NCBI GenBank assembly: GCA_029256485.1
Contig: JAQSXU010000030.1
Coordinates: 1-36,928, forward strand
Reading direction: 5' to 3'
DNA length: 36,928 bases
From: Clostridiaceae bacterium
GTDB lineage: Bacteria > Bacillota_A > Clostridia > Clostridiales > Clostridiaceae
Every line of letters starts with the position of its first letter. Positions within the stretch are counted from its first letter, which is position 1. Shown in pieces: positions 26,294 through 35,817 of the stretch. Position numbers and translations under genes: made by a program. Under the pieces are notes generated by a model. It was given only the letters and a program-made list of their open reading frames with translations, was not told the origin of the DNA and made no database searches.

Positions 26294-26645
26294 TAGGATT
26301 TTCTTTGCAAGTGTAGGATTGGCAATAATAATTTTTGTGTATAATCAAGTTAAAAAGCATAAACTAGAAGAAAAAGAAAGTTTTTTTTGGATACTAGGTT
26401 CTATTTGTATATTGATATTAGCATTTTTTCCTAAGATTATTAATGCGATGTCTAGGATACTTCATATAGATTACCCACCATCTTTATTATTTTTATTAGG
26501 AATTATATTTACAATAGGATTAGTTTTCAGATTAACACTATATGTAACTTTGATGAAACAACAAATTAAGGAATTAGCTCAACGGAATGTTTTGTTAGAA
26601 AAAAGAGTTTTGGAAATAGAAAAATTCCATAAAAAAAATACATAA
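26286..26645 (+). CDS. DUF2304-type small membrane protein
   Basis: A 119-residue protein with three hydrophobic helices (RIFFASVGLAIIIFVYN, FFWILGSICILILAFFP, LLFLLGIIFTIGLVF) followed by a short C-terminal coiled coil (MKQQIKELAQRNVLLEKRV). This layout is that of DUF2304 proteins, which regularly sit next to DPM1-like glycosyltransferases and may act as their membrane partner. I place the start at the TTG at 26286, eight bases after AAGGAGG; the open frame reaches 14 codons further but those lie over the ribosome binding site. Overlap with the glycosyltransferase gene implies translational coupling. Confidence 0.82.
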   Translation: MVSRIFFASVGLAIIIFVYNQVKKHKLEEKESFFWILGSICILILAFFPKIINAMSRILHIDYPPSLLFLLGIIFTIGLVFRLTLYVTLMKQQIKELAQRNVLLEKRVLEIEKFHKKNT

Positions 26646-26670
26646 CATTGCTAATGGAAGAGCGAAATAT

Positions 26671-27112
26671 ATGAATATATTAGTAACTGGTGGTGTGGGG
26701 GATATTAGAAGTCATACTTGTGTTGAGTTGATTAATGAAGGGCATGAAATTATTATGATTGATAACTTTGTAAATTTTAAACCGAAAGTTATAGATAATA
26801 TAGAAAATTACAAATGTAGCAGACTTAGCTAAAGGGCATATAAAAGTGCTAGATAGTATGAATAATAAAATTGGAGTAGATATTTATAATTTAGGAATGG
26901 GAAAAGGCTACAGTGTTCTTGAAATAGTAAATGATTTTGAAAAAGTAACTGAATGTAAAATTAATTATTAAATAGTTTCAAGAGGGCAAAGAGATATTGT
27001 GACATGTTATGCAGATACAACAAAAGTAAATAAAATCTTAGGGTGGAAAGCATAGAATGATATATACGATACGTGTAGGGATACTTGGAATTTCATAAAA
27101 AGTAACAATTGA
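26671..27112 (+). pseudogene. galE: Wrecked UDP-glucose 4-epimerase gene
   Basis: The start MNILVTGGVGDIRSHTC followed by VELINEGHEIIMIDNF matches the N-terminus of GalE, but the NAD glycine motif GxxGxxG is already damaged (GGVGDIRS). After about 50 codons the sequence jumps to the far C-terminus: VADLAKGHIKVLD, YNLGMGKGYSVLEIVN, QRDIVTCYADTTK and KILGWKA, with in-frame stops after INY and GWKA. About 190 central residues, including the catalytic YxxxK, are missing. So it is a two-end relic of a former functional gene. It lies between the DUF2304 gene and the radical SAM gene, which suggests that the ancestral cluster once had its own UDP-galactose supply. Confidence 0.88.
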
Positions 27113-27139
27113 ATAATTACATAGTTAAGGAGAAAAAAG

Positions 27140-28579
27140 ATGAAAATATTATTTTTAAATTTGCCATACAAATTTAATATTAGTCGCACTAGTCGTTGGC
27201 CAGAAAAAACAAAGAGTGGTACTTTATATTATCCATATTGGTTGTGCTATGCAGCAGGAGTTTGTATAGATAAGGGTTATGATGTGGAATTAATTGATTG
27301 TATAACTAAAAAACTTGATTTAGAAAAGACAATTAAAATTGTAAAGGATTATAAACCAGATTATATTGTAGGAGAAATTACAACCTCAACATGCTACTAT
27401 GATTATCAAACAATTACATCAATAAAAAATAGTTTTCCAGAAGTTAAAATAATTATTGGAGGTACTCATGCAACCGCACTTTCTGAACGAGTACTTGAGG
27501 AATGCTCTGCAATTGATATGGTTGTTCGTCAAGAATATGATTTTACAATTGATGAAATTATTAAAGCAGAAGAAAATCTTGAAAATGTAATGGGGATTAC
27601 ATATCGTAAAAATGATGTAATTGTTAGACAAGAAGATAGACCATGGACAGAAAACTTAGATGAACTTCCTTTTGTGTCAAAAATTTATGAAAAATTTCTT
27701 GATGTGGATGATTATTTTTATGCATTTGCAAGGAAACCTATGATACAGATTTTTAGTGGCAGAGGTTGTCCTTTTAGATGCAATTTTTGTTCTTATCCAG
27801 AAACAATGAGTGGAAGGTGTTTTAGGACAAGAAGTGTAAATAATTTTGTTGATGAACTCGAATATATAGAGAAAAAAATGCCTCATATACAGGAAATTTT
27901 TATTGAAGATGATACATTTACAGCGAATAGAAAAAGAGTAATAGAAATCTGCAATGAAATAATAAAACGTGAATTAAAAATCGTATGGTCTTGTAATACA
28001 AGAGCTGATTTAACTTTTGACGTTATGAAAAAAATGAAAGAAGCTGGATGTCGTTTGATGGTTGTAGGATATGAAAGTGGAAATCAAAATGTTCTTAATG
28101 AAACAAGGAAAGGAATTAAACTTGAAGATTCGTTAGCATTTGCTCAAAATACTAAAAAATTAGGGATAAAAGTGTTTGGTTGTTTTATGATTGGTCTTAA
28201 AGGAGATAACAGTGATACAATAGAAGAAACTTTTAAATTTGCAAAAAAAGTATATCCAGATATGTGCTTTTTCCAACAAGCCGTGCCATTTCCAGGGACA
28301 GGTTTTTATAATTGGGTAAAAGAAAAAGGATATCTGGTTACAGAAGATTATAATAAGTGGTTAAATAAAGATGGATATCTTGATTGTCTTGTAGATTATC
28401 CTTATGCATCCCACAAAGAAATTGAAAAAATTAGAGATAATTTAATGAGTAGATATTATTTTTCGTTTACATATATAGTTAAAACATTTTTAAAAAATCT
28501 TACATGGCAAGAATTTAAGAGGGTTTCTAAGGCGGGAGTTACTTATATAATTTTTAGACTTAAGAAGCTAGGGAGATAA
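27140..28579 (+). CDS. B12-binding-domain radical SAM protein
   Basis: A 479-residue protein. The first about 160 residues form a cobalamin-binding-type Rossmann unit (ILFLNLPY at the start, then GEITTSTCYYDYQTI and IIIGGTHAT). The radical SAM domain holds the [4Fe-4S] motif GRGCPFRCNFC (Cys210, Cys214, Cys217), an EDDTFTANRKR strand, and MVVGYESGNQNVLN as a later SAM-binding motif. It resembles the BchE/HpnJ-like class. AAGGAGAAAAAAG precedes the ATG. Members in polysaccharide loci are poorly understood; C- or P-methylation, ring rearrangement or lipid carrier modification are all possible. The next gene starts two bases after its stop, so they are co-translated. Confidence 0.88.
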   Translation: MKILFLNLPYKFNISRTSRWPEKTKSGTLYYPYWLCYAAGVCIDKGYDVELIDCITKKLDLEKTIKIVKDYKPDYIVGEITTSTCYYDYQTITSIKNSFPEVKIIIGGTHATALSERVLEECSAIDMVVRQEYDFTIDEIIKAEENLENVMGITYRKNDVIVRQEDRPWTENLDELPFVSKIYEKFLDVDDYFYAFARKPMIQIFSGRGCPFRCNFCSYPETMSGRCFRTRSVNNFVDELEYIEKKMPHIQEIFIEDDTFTANRKRVIEICNEIIKRELKIVWSCNTRADLTFDVMKKMKEAGCRLMVVGYESGNQNVLNETRKGIKLEDSLAFAQNTKKLGIKVFGCFMIGLKGDNSDTIEETFKFAKKVYPDMCFFQQAVPFPGTGFYNWVKEKGYLVTEDYNKWLNKDGYLDCLVDYPYASHKEIEKIRDNLMSRYYFSFTYIVKTFLKNLTWQEFKRVSKAGVTYIIFRLKKLGR

Positions 28580-28581
28580 AT

Positions 28582-29742
28582 ATGAACAAAACAATATTTG
28601 TAATTGGGGCATATGGTTGCGGAAATCGAGGGGATGATGCGATTTTGCAGTCTATAACTGAACAATTTTCTAATTATAAGATATACGCAACATGTGGAAG
28701 GTATGAAGACATTGGAAAAGTTTTACCGGTAGAAGCTATACCATGTAGAATGAATGAGGGAATATCCATTTCAGTTATAACTAGTATGCTAAAAGACTAT
28801 GTTAAAATGATAAAAAAAATTATATCTTGTGATTTCTTATTTTTTGGAGGCGGAAGTTTAATTCATGATTTAAATATCTTCAATTTACCATTTATGTTTA
28901 GTTTGCATTTTATTGCAATATTATTTCATAAAAAAGTTTTTTATTTTAATATTGGAGTTGGTCCTATAGAAAGTAAATTAGGGAAAATGCTAGTTAAAAA
29001 ATTTTTTAAGAGAGCATCTGGTGTTTATGTTAGAGATAAACGAGGAATGGATATTTGTAAAGAATTAAATATTGATAATGTAAAATTAACATGTGATGCA
29101 GCATTTTTGACCATAGAGAAGAATCCGTGTAATAATAAAATTTTGAAAGAAATTGGACTATTAAAGGATGATTATATATGTGTTACAGCTTCACAATGGT
29201 TTAAATCAACAAACTTTTGGAAAAAGGATAAAATTGATTTTTCAAACGATATTGAAAAACTTGCAAAGTATATAATATTACTTTATAAAAAAACAAATAA
29301 AAAAATAGTATTTGTTCCAACAGTATATCATGATTATATATTAGCAGAAAAATTATTTCCACTACTTAATCAAGGGAAATGTGATTATCAGATTATTCCG
29401 AAAGAATATAATTGCATGGAGATGGCAGAAATAATAGAAAATAGCTATTTACTTTTTGGTATAAGAATGCATTCTATAATTTTTGCAGCTAGGCAATGTG
29501 TGCCGTTTATGTGTTTAATATATGATGAAAAAGTTAATCAATTGCTTGAATTCCTGAAGATGGAAAATTATTCAGCGAAGCTTTTTCCGGAAAATGACAA
29601 TATAATAGAGAAAATTATTGATGATTTATTAAAAGATTACTCCAAAATAAAGGCTCATTTACAAGAAATTAAGAAAAAGAATTATATTTTAGCACATTGT
29701 AGCGTGGATGAAATTATCAAAAAGATAAAATCGAAGGATTGA
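28582..29742 (+). CDS. Polysaccharide pyruvyltransferase family protein (CsaB-like)
   Basis: A 386-residue protein with the family start IFVIGAYGCGNRGDDAIL, the FFGGGSLIHD segment, FNIGVGPIESKLGK and, near the C-terminus, LLFGIRMHSIIFAARQCVPF with the conserved His of the GT-B-like fold. The family transfers pyruvate from phosphoenolpyruvate to a sugar, giving a negatively charged ketal; in Gram-positive bacteria such ketals are ligands for SLH-type surface proteins. It starts two bases after the radical SAM gene and ends just before the flippase gene. Some members of this fold act as glycosyltransferases instead, so pyruvylation is likely rather than proven. Confidence 0.87.
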   Translation: MNKTIFVIGAYGCGNRGDDAILQSITEQFSNYKIYATCGRYEDIGKVLPVEAIPCRMNEGISISVITSMLKDYVKMIKKIISCDFLFFGGGSLIHDLNIFNLPFMFSLHFIAILFHKKVFYFNIGVGPIESKLGKMLVKKFFKRASGVYVRDKRGMDICKELNIDNVKLTCDAAFLTIEKNPCNNKILKEIGLLKDDYICVTASQWFKSTNFWKKDKIDFSNDIEKLAKYIILLYKKTNKKIVFVPTVYHDYILAEKLFPLLNQGKCDYQIIPKEYNCMEMAEIIENSYLLFGIRMHSIIFAARQCVPFMCLIYDEKVNQLLEFLKMENYSAKLFPENDNIIEKIIDDLLKDYSKIKAHLQEIKKKNYILAHCSVDEIIKKIKSKD

Positions 29743-29750
29743 TAATATTA

Positions 29751-30959
29751 ATGAATAAAAATATATTTTGGAATACTCTTGGAAGTGGAATGTTTGCTGC
29801 TAATAGTATTCTTGTGTTAATGCTAGTAAGTAGGTATAAAGGTATTGAGATAGCTGGCGTTTTTGGAATATCATATACGACAGCACAAATACTTTATATT
29901 ATTGGTGTTTTTGGTATGAATACATATCAAATGACTGATTATAGTGAAAAATATAGTTTCTCTGATTATTGTTATAATAAAGTTATAACATCTATACTCA
30001 TGATGGTAGGCTATTTTATTAGCATTATTTTTTTGAATTTTTCTAGAGACAAAATGATATGTACTTTATTGTTAACTTTATTTATGCTGTTAAATTCCAT
30101 CGGGGAACTTTATCAGAGTTTACTATTTCAGAAAAACAGAGTAGATTTAGCGGGTAAAATGCTTTTTTTTAGAATTTTTTTATCGTCAATCTTCTTTATA
30201 TTTACTTTAATATTTTATGACAATTTATTTGTTGCATTAATTATAATGAATATTATTAATTTAATCACTACTTTTTATGGCGCTAAGATAGCAAAAAAAT
30301 TTATTTGCAAAAGGGGAAAATTTAATAGAGTAGCTGTTTATAAATTATTATTAGAATGTGTACCTATATTTGTAAGTATGTTTTTAATGACGTTTATTAT
30401 TCATTATTCAAAATATGCTTTAGATAGAATATCAACAGATGAGATTCAAGGATACTATAATATAATTTTTATGCCAGCATTATTTATAAACTTATTCAGT
30501 GGATTTGTGTTTAAACCATTATTAAATAGATATGATAAATTACTTAAAAGTAATATTAAATCTTTTAAGTTGTTATTTTTAAAACAAGTTGGTATTATAT
30601 TTTTAATAACAATTTTTTGTTGTATAGCTGCATGGTTAGTCGGAACACAAGTTTTAGGAGTATTATATGGTAAAGATTTATTATATTATCGTTATGAATT
30701 GATAGTAGTCATTTTAGGTGGAGGAATATTTGCAATATGTCAATTGATGTATTTTATTATGATTATTTTACGATATCAAAAAATTGTATTATTAAATTAT
30801 ATTATTTCTACTGTTATAACAATACTATGTAGTACAAATTTAGTGAAAGATTTTGATATTATGGGTGCAAGTTTATCATTTTGTATCTCTCATATTATTC
30901 TATTGAGTATTTATACAATAGCTGTAAACATCATTTTAAGGAGAAAAGAAAATGCTTGA
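29751..30959 (+). CDS. Wzx-like polysaccharide flippase
   Basis: A 402-residue membrane protein with about 12 helices in the pattern of the oligosaccharidyl-lipid flippase superfamily (MOP). The N-terminus FWNTLGSGMFAANSILVLML is typical of Wzx, and the repeat-unit flippase fold continues to RYQKIVLLNYIISTVI and the last helix IILLSIYTIAVNIIL. The ATG at 29751 is preferred; a TTG at 29739 overlaps the upstream stop and sits on its own AAGGA. It would flip a lipid-linked repeat unit for the Wzy-like protein encoded at 2831. It overlaps the next glycosyltransferase by eight bases. Confidence 0.87.
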   Translation: MNKNIFWNTLGSGMFAANSILVLMLVSRYKGIEIAGVFGISYTTAQILYIIGVFGMNTYQMTDYSEKYSFSDYCYNKVITSILMMVGYFISIIFLNFSRDKMICTLLLTLFMLLNSIGELYQSLLFQKNRVDLAGKMLFFRIFLSSIFFIFTLIFYDNLFVALIIMNIINLITTFYGAKIAKKFICKRGKFNRVAVYKLLLECVPIFVSMFLMTFIIHYSKYALDRISTDEIQGYYNIIFMPALFINLFSGFVFKPLLNRYDKLLKSNIKSFKLLFLKQVGIIFLITIFCCIAAWLVGTQVLGVLYGKDLLYYRYELIVVILGGGIFAICQLMYFIMIILRYQKIVLLNYIISTVITILCSTNLVKDFDIMGASLSFCISHIILLSIYTIAVNIILRRKENA

Positions 30960-31977
30960 TGTATCAGTAGTTATTACTACGCATAATCTTGAAAAATATA
31001 TTAGAATTTGTTTAGATGAATTAAGTATGCAAACTTTTAAAAATTTTGAAGTTATTATTGTAGATGATTGTTCGGATGATAGAACAGTTAAGTTTTGCAA
31101 AGAATATAAAGATAAATTTCCAAATGGATTTGAAATAATAGAAACTTCAAACAATTTTAAATTACCGGGAAGAGTCAGAAATGTAGCCATTAATAGCGAA
31201 TTATTGCATGGAAAATATGTAGTATTTTTAGACGGTGATGATCATATTGAAAAAGATTATTTAGAAAAAATGTATCAAACCATTAATGAGAAGAATGCAG
31301 ATATGGTTATTTGTGCATATGATCGAGTCGATATAGAAAGTGGAAAAATCATTTGTACAGAGATGAACAGAAATTATGGTACTATTAATTTACAACAGTC
31401 AACAGATATTATTGCATTCTGCAATGGTGCATCATGGAATAAAATTTATAGAACAGAAATAGTAAGAGAACAAAACTTTCCACCAATTAAATGTGGAGAG
31501 GATATCATTTTTCAATTTTTGATGTATTTTAAATGTAAGAAGATAGTATTTATAAATGACATACTAATACATTATCAAGTTAGAGTCAAATCAATTATGT
31601 CTTCTATAGATATGGATGAAGCGATAAGTTTTGCTAACTATTTCCTAGAAATTTATAAGAAGGCGGATAATAGATTTAAAAATGTTACTGAACTAGCTAT
31701 TTTTATTCATATCGGAATATCTATGCCAATGAGAATATGTAATAATAGTAAGATTGAAATTAAAGAATATTTAAAATGGGTATATAATTATTTTAACGAT
31801 AATTTTAATTGGTTTTTGGAAAATAAATTGATGAGTATAAAATCGCTAATGAAAAAAGGTATTAGAGGAATAGCGATTTATATATGTTTGGTTTTATATA
31901 AAAAACGTGCTATTAGTATTTTCATAAAATTTTATTCTAATATTTCAAAAGTATTAAATAAAGATATAAAATTTTAG
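30952..31977 (+). CDS. Family 2 glycosyltransferase
   Basis: A 341-residue GT-A enzyme. DVSVVITTHNLEKYIRI, FEVIIVDDCSDDRT and VVFLDGDDHIEKDY hold the nucleotide and metal-binding residues; CNGASWNKIYRTEIV and CGEDIIFQFLMYF are motifs of EpsJ/EpsH-like capsular transferases. The C-terminal about 90 residues include hydrophobic, basic stretches that could bind the membrane. AAGGAGAAAAG precedes the ATG, inside the end of the flippase gene. It is the last gene of the second operon. The sugar transferred is unknown. Confidence 0.9.
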   Translation: MLDVSVVITTHNLEKYIRICLDELSMQTFKNFEVIIVDDCSDDRTVKFCKEYKDKFPNGFEIIETSNNFKLPGRVRNVAINSELLHGKYVVFLDGDDHIEKDYLEKMYQTINEKNADMVICAYDRVDIESGKIICTEMNRNYGTINLQQSTDIIAFCNGASWNKIYRTEIVREQNFPPIKCGEDIIFQFLMYFKCKKIVFINDILIHYQVRVKSIMSSIDMDEAISFANYFLEIYKKADNRFKNVTELAIFIHIGISMPMRICNNSKIEIKEYLKWVYNYFNDNFNWFLENKLMSIKSLMKKGIRGIAIYICLVLYKKRAISIFIKFYSNISKVLNKDIKF

Positions 31978-32075
31978 CAAGTTCAGTTATGCTCGATTTA
32001 TAAATCATCATACATTTAAATAATAAATAAAATTTATAGATACGAAAGCTAGAGATTTATAAAAATGGAGTCATT

Positions 32076-32946
32076 ATGAGATATAAATTAGTGTGCATTG
32101 ATATGGATGGAACAGTTTTAAATAGTAGTTACAAAATTAGTTAACTATCAAAAAGTAATCTAAAAAAGCTCATGATATGAGGATTAATATAGTTATTAAT
32201 ACTGGTAGAACTTATGTTGATGCAGAGTTCTATTCAAATATTATTGGTGCACAATCTCCAGTTATTGCTTGAAATGTAGCTATAGTTAAAGAAAAGGATA
32301 AAAACACTGCTATTTATAAGAGCGTTATTGATGAAAAACTATGTATGCATTTATTAGAAGTTTTTAAAAAGCATAATGCAAGACCTACGTATAAAGTACA
32401 TCTAATAAATTGTATTCTAGTAGTTTAGGATTAATTGTTTTTTTGAAGTATCTAAAATTTAAAAATATTATGAATAAGAATATGAAACTACATTTTGTTC
32501 GAAATTGGAATAAGTGGTTAAATATTTTTCGCTCTGAGAAAGAGAATATAGTTAAATGTGAAATTACTTGTAGTAACAAAGAAAAGCTGGGAATAATTAG
32601 AAGGTAACTAGAAAATGTAGAAGGTACAAGTTCATATAAATATAATATTAAAATTATGAAGAAGCGAACTTCTTAAGGAAGAGCAATTGAAATACTTGCA
32701 AGTTATTACAATATAAAAAAGGAAGAAATAATTGCTATAGGTGACAGTGAAAATGATTTATCAGTTATAGAATTTGAAGGGTTGGGAATAGCAATGGGAA
32801 ATGCTAATGAAGAAGTTAAAATTAAATCAAATTATATAACTGATACTAGCGCTAATGATGGTGTTGCTAAAGCTATAGATAAGTTTATTTTATCAGCATT
32901 TAATAACTTATTCAAATTAAGAATACAATTGTTATATTATGTATAA
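32076..32946 (+). pseudogene. Wrecked Cof-type HAD phosphatase gene
   Basis: The start KLVCIDMDGTVLNSSYKIS is the Cof/YidA-type motif I, followed by INTGRTYVDAEFYSNIIGAQ, and the C-terminus has GRAIEILASYYNIKK and IIAIGDSENDLSVIEF (motif IV) with AMGNANEEVK and TDTSANDGVAKAIDKF. In between there are several in-frame stops (for example after KIS, after SPVIA and before GRAIE) and frame changes, so no product of normal length (about 265-270 residues) can be made. The remains cover nearly the full length, so decay was by point mutations and small indels rather than by a large deletion. A short open frame at 32410-32607 is only a piece of this relic. Confidence 0.88.
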
Positions 32947-33049
32947 CCGTTGTAGTTTGCTAATAAAATGAATTTATAAAAGTTAGAAATTATGAAAAAT
33001 TCAAAAACGGATAATGATGATATAAATAAAATACAAGGAGAAAGTATTA

Positions 33050-34936
33050 ATGTATGGATTAACGTTTATTTTAGGTATTAAGTGGATATTTTTTACTAGT
33101 TTATTTTTAGTTTATTGTTATTTTTTTGGCTACTATATTAATATGTTATTAAAAAAGAAAAGTGAGCATGGAATTAAAAATATTGCAATAGGCTTTGTTT
33201 GCTTATTGGCTATCATACAAGCTGGCACTTGGTTTATGGTGGCATATTCTTTACCATTTAGTGCCTTTTGTATTGAGGTAGCAGTAATTATAATAGGTTC
33301 AATTGCATTTTGTATTTATATGCAGAAAAATAATTCAGATATAAAAATATTTAATCATTTAGGTAAACTTTCAAGAGAAGAGAAAATAGTTATTTTAATT
33401 TTTATATGTGTACTTGCATTACAAATACTTATGACATTTATAAAATACCGTTCTGATGCAGATGATTCATTTTATGTCAGTAATTCTGCGATGTTTTTAA
33501 ATGAAAAAATTCTAAATATGTACGATAGTACTATGGGAAACAAAAGCAATGCACCGTTAGTATTGTATAATTTTCAAATTTGGGAAGTATTTTTATCATT
33601 TTTGAGTAAAATGTTTCTTTTTGAGCCAGTAGTATTTGCACATACAATTATCATACCATTTTTATTAATATGTTCAGCAGCGGCATATGTATCATTAGGA
33701 AAAAAACTATTCAGTAAAAGCATGCATGCAAATATATTTTATATATTAATTTCAATATTTCATCTAATGGGAGGATTTGCGGTTTACTCGCAAGGAAGTT
33801 TCTTATTATCACGAATATGGCAAGGTAAAGCTGTATATTTATGTATAGTATTACCACTTTTTATGGGGTGGATGCTTGAATTGTATGAAGATAGTGTTAA
33901 TAAAATGAATTATTTAACAATAACAATATGTATTTTAGCCGGTTTAGCATTAAACCCTACAAGCATGTATATTTTGGGATTTCAGATGGCAGCTATGTTT
34001 GTAGTCATTTGTTTGAAGAAAAAATCATTAAGAATAGCACTATATTCTGCACCATCCATAGTAGTATATGGAATATTTGCAGTTCTCCTATATTTAAAAA
34101 CAAGTCAATATCCAAAATTTATTGAAGTAATCTCAAAATTAGATTTGAATATGATTTATACTTTGTTCATAAATTTCTTTGGAAGTGGAATAGGGTACTT
34201 TATTATGTATCTTATTTCAATTGTAGTTGTTTTTAAATATGGCAGTAATAATTCTAAAATACTATTTATTTATACTCCATTAGTATTGCTTTTATGTGTG
34301 TGGAATCCGTTAATGGGGGATTTTATTGCAAAACATTTCACAAGTGCAACAACTTATTGGCGAGTATTTTGGCTGATTCCAGCTGGAACTGGTGTAGCAT
34401 ATACAATTATATTAATAACTGAAAGATTAAAGATTAAAGGAATTAAAAAGGTATGTTTGTTAGTGTTATGTATTATAACATTTAGCTGTCCAGGAAAATG
34501 GATGTTTAGCGAAAGTAATAATTTTATTAATGCAACTAATGTTGAAAGAATACCAATTGTTGTTTTGAATTTTGGAAAAATAATTTCTAAAGATGGTGAT
34601 TCAGCTGACAATATAACTTTAGGCCCTAGCAAATTTTATACAACTTTGAGGCAGAAGTTTACAAATGTAGAATTAGTTGATTCGAAATATATATCTGAGA
34701 TTTATCGTTTTCGTGGCAAAGAAGATATATTTACAGAAAGATTAAGGTTAAGTAATTTTATAGAAGGAATTGAAGATGGGAATTATAAAGACATAATGGA
34801 ACTTTTGGATAAATATTCAGTAAAATGGGTTATTATTAAACAGGAGAGAACTGAAGCTTTAAATTACTTATGTGAGAATAATTATAGAATTATTACTCAA
34901 GAGGATAATTATATATTATTAAAAAAGAATAGCTAG
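33050..34936 (+). CDS. Large multi-spanning membrane protein (DUF6077-like)
   Basis: A 628-residue membrane protein with about 13 helices and a C-terminal soluble part of about 110 residues. The YRSDADDSFYVSNSAMF segment after the third or fourth helix, with its DD pair, and the later EALNPTSM-like ALNPTSMYILGF resemble DUF6077-type proteins, which look like GT-C glycosyltransferases (acidic motif in the first exterior loop). AAGGAG precedes the ATG. It stands alone, with pseudogenes on either side. A role in adding sugars from polyprenyl-phosphate donors (for example that made by the DPM1-like enzyme at 25547) is a reasonable guess, but no activity is known to me for this family. Confidence 0.72.
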   Translation: MYGLTFILGIKWIFFTSLFLVYCYFFGYYINMLLKKKSEHGIKNIAIGFVCLLAIIQAGTWFMVAYSLPFSAFCIEVAVIIIGSIAFCIYMQKNNSDIKIFNHLGKLSREEKIVILIFICVLALQILMTFIKYRSDADDSFYVSNSAMFLNEKILNMYDSTMGNKSNAPLVLYNFQIWEVFLSFLSKMFLFEPVVFAHTIIIPFLLICSAAAYVSLGKKLFSKSMHANIFYILISIFHLMGGFAVYSQGSFLLSRIWQGKAVYLCIVLPLFMGWMLELYEDSVNKMNYLTITICILAGLALNPTSMYILGFQMAAMFVVICLKKKSLRIALYSAPSIVVYGIFAVLLYLKTSQYPKFIEVISKLDLNMIYTLFINFFGSGIGYFIMYLISIVVVFKYGSNNSKILFIYTPLVLLLCVWNPLMGDFIAKHFTSATTYWRVFWLIPAGTGVAYTIILITERLKIKGIKKVCLLVLCIITFSCPGKWMFSESNNFINATNVERIPIVVLNFGKIISKDGDSADNITLGPSKFYTTLRQKFTNVELVDSKYISEIYRFRGKEDIFTERLRLSNFIEGIEDGNYKDIMELLDKYSVKWVIIKQERTEALNYLCENNYRIITQEDNYILLKKNS

Positions 34937-35589
34937 GATAATAAGAATTGAAATTTTATAGATGCTATACAAGAAGATTAATGGTTATTTTGTAAGCGTC
35001 AAAAAGGTTCTTTCCATTGTCAGTTGATTTAAAAGCGTGATGTCTCATGTGGCAATAGTTTTGATTTCAACAAATCAAAACGGTTGAGTCCACACATAAT
35101 GCGTTTCACAACTTTATTTTTTATTATATGGTTTTATATATTTCCATAATTTATACTTGTGGAATTTCATGGATTAGAACTTTATTATCACAACTTATAT
35201 AAATACCTAAATGTATAAATCCAGGGTATTTCATTTTAAATCATTTTCAGCACAATAGTTAGAATTTGTGCAAGAGGAAGGTACATTTACACCTTAAATA
35301 ACTGATACATCTTATATACGAACTTTTGTGCTGGTTTATACAACGCAGATTGATAAATATACCAGACAAAATAAATTAGTTACTTTTAAATTAAAACTTA
35401 TATTATCACCATGTTCGTAAGCGTAAAAGAATTAATGGATGGAAAATGCAAGCATCCATTGTTAAAATTAGCATAGATTTTAACGATGGAGATTTAGTTT
35501 ATAGATTAGCGTTGGAATAAATACCGTAATGTAAATAGACCTCAAATTTGATATGATTTAATAAAGTAATCTGATTGGAGGTTTTTAAT
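34937..35589. other. Degenerate region with IS66-type ends
   Basis: No intact gene in 650 bases. GTAAGCGTC at 34992-35000 and GTAAGCGTAAAAG at 35417-35429 look like left ends of IS66-family elements, whose terminal repeats start with GTAAGCG. The second lies 170 bases before an IS66 tnpA start, the usual distance. An inverted repeat AATGGATG/CATCCATT lies at 35434-35460. The stretch between the two ends has no protein I can recognise. Confidence 0.5.
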
Positions 35590-35775
35590 ATGGCATCCAC
35601 AAATGAAAATATGTTCCTTTGGGAGCAACAGATTAATGAAAGAAATAAAAGCGGTATGACAGTCAAAGAATGGTGTGAAAAGAATGGAATCACTAAATAT
35701 AAATATAATTATTGGAATTACAAAATACTAATGAGAAAAGAAAATCCTGTTGAAGAAATGGAATCTACTTTTATT
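35417..35775 (+). mobile_element. IS66-family insertion sequence remnant (left end plus truncated tnpA)
   Basis: A GTAAGCG-type end at 35417 is followed by an IS66 accessory gene start. The tnpB and tnpC genes and the right end are absent, so only about 360 bases of a 2.5-kb class element remain. The right border is a junction at about 35770-35780 with an unrelated, oppositely oriented gene. The border is set where recognisable TnpA sequence ends. Confidence 0.65.
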
Positions 35776-35817
35776 TTAGGCAGCGCGTTTTTTTCTTTAA
35801 GTACTTTCAGTATATAA
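35590..35817 (+). pseudogene. tnpA: Truncated IS66 accessory protein TnpA
   Basis: The ATG at 35590, with TTGGAGG upstream, opens a frame that reads STNENMFLWEQQINERNKSG then MTVKEWCEKNGITKYKYNYW, the helix-turn-helix core of IS66 TnpA. After about 60 codons (NPVEEMESTF) the match ends and the last about 16 codons are readthrough into foreign DNA. Full-length TnpA is about 100-125 residues. The partner genes are missing, so it is non-functional for transposition. Confidence 0.8.

Noticed and set aside
32410..32607. Separate small gene of 65 codons
   Set aside because: It is one frame piece of the decayed Cof-type HAD gene; the HAD homology continues on both sides in other frames.
35040..35140. 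Transposase fragment between the two IS66-type ends
   Set aside because: Short readable stretches exist on both strands but none shows a transposase motif I can name.
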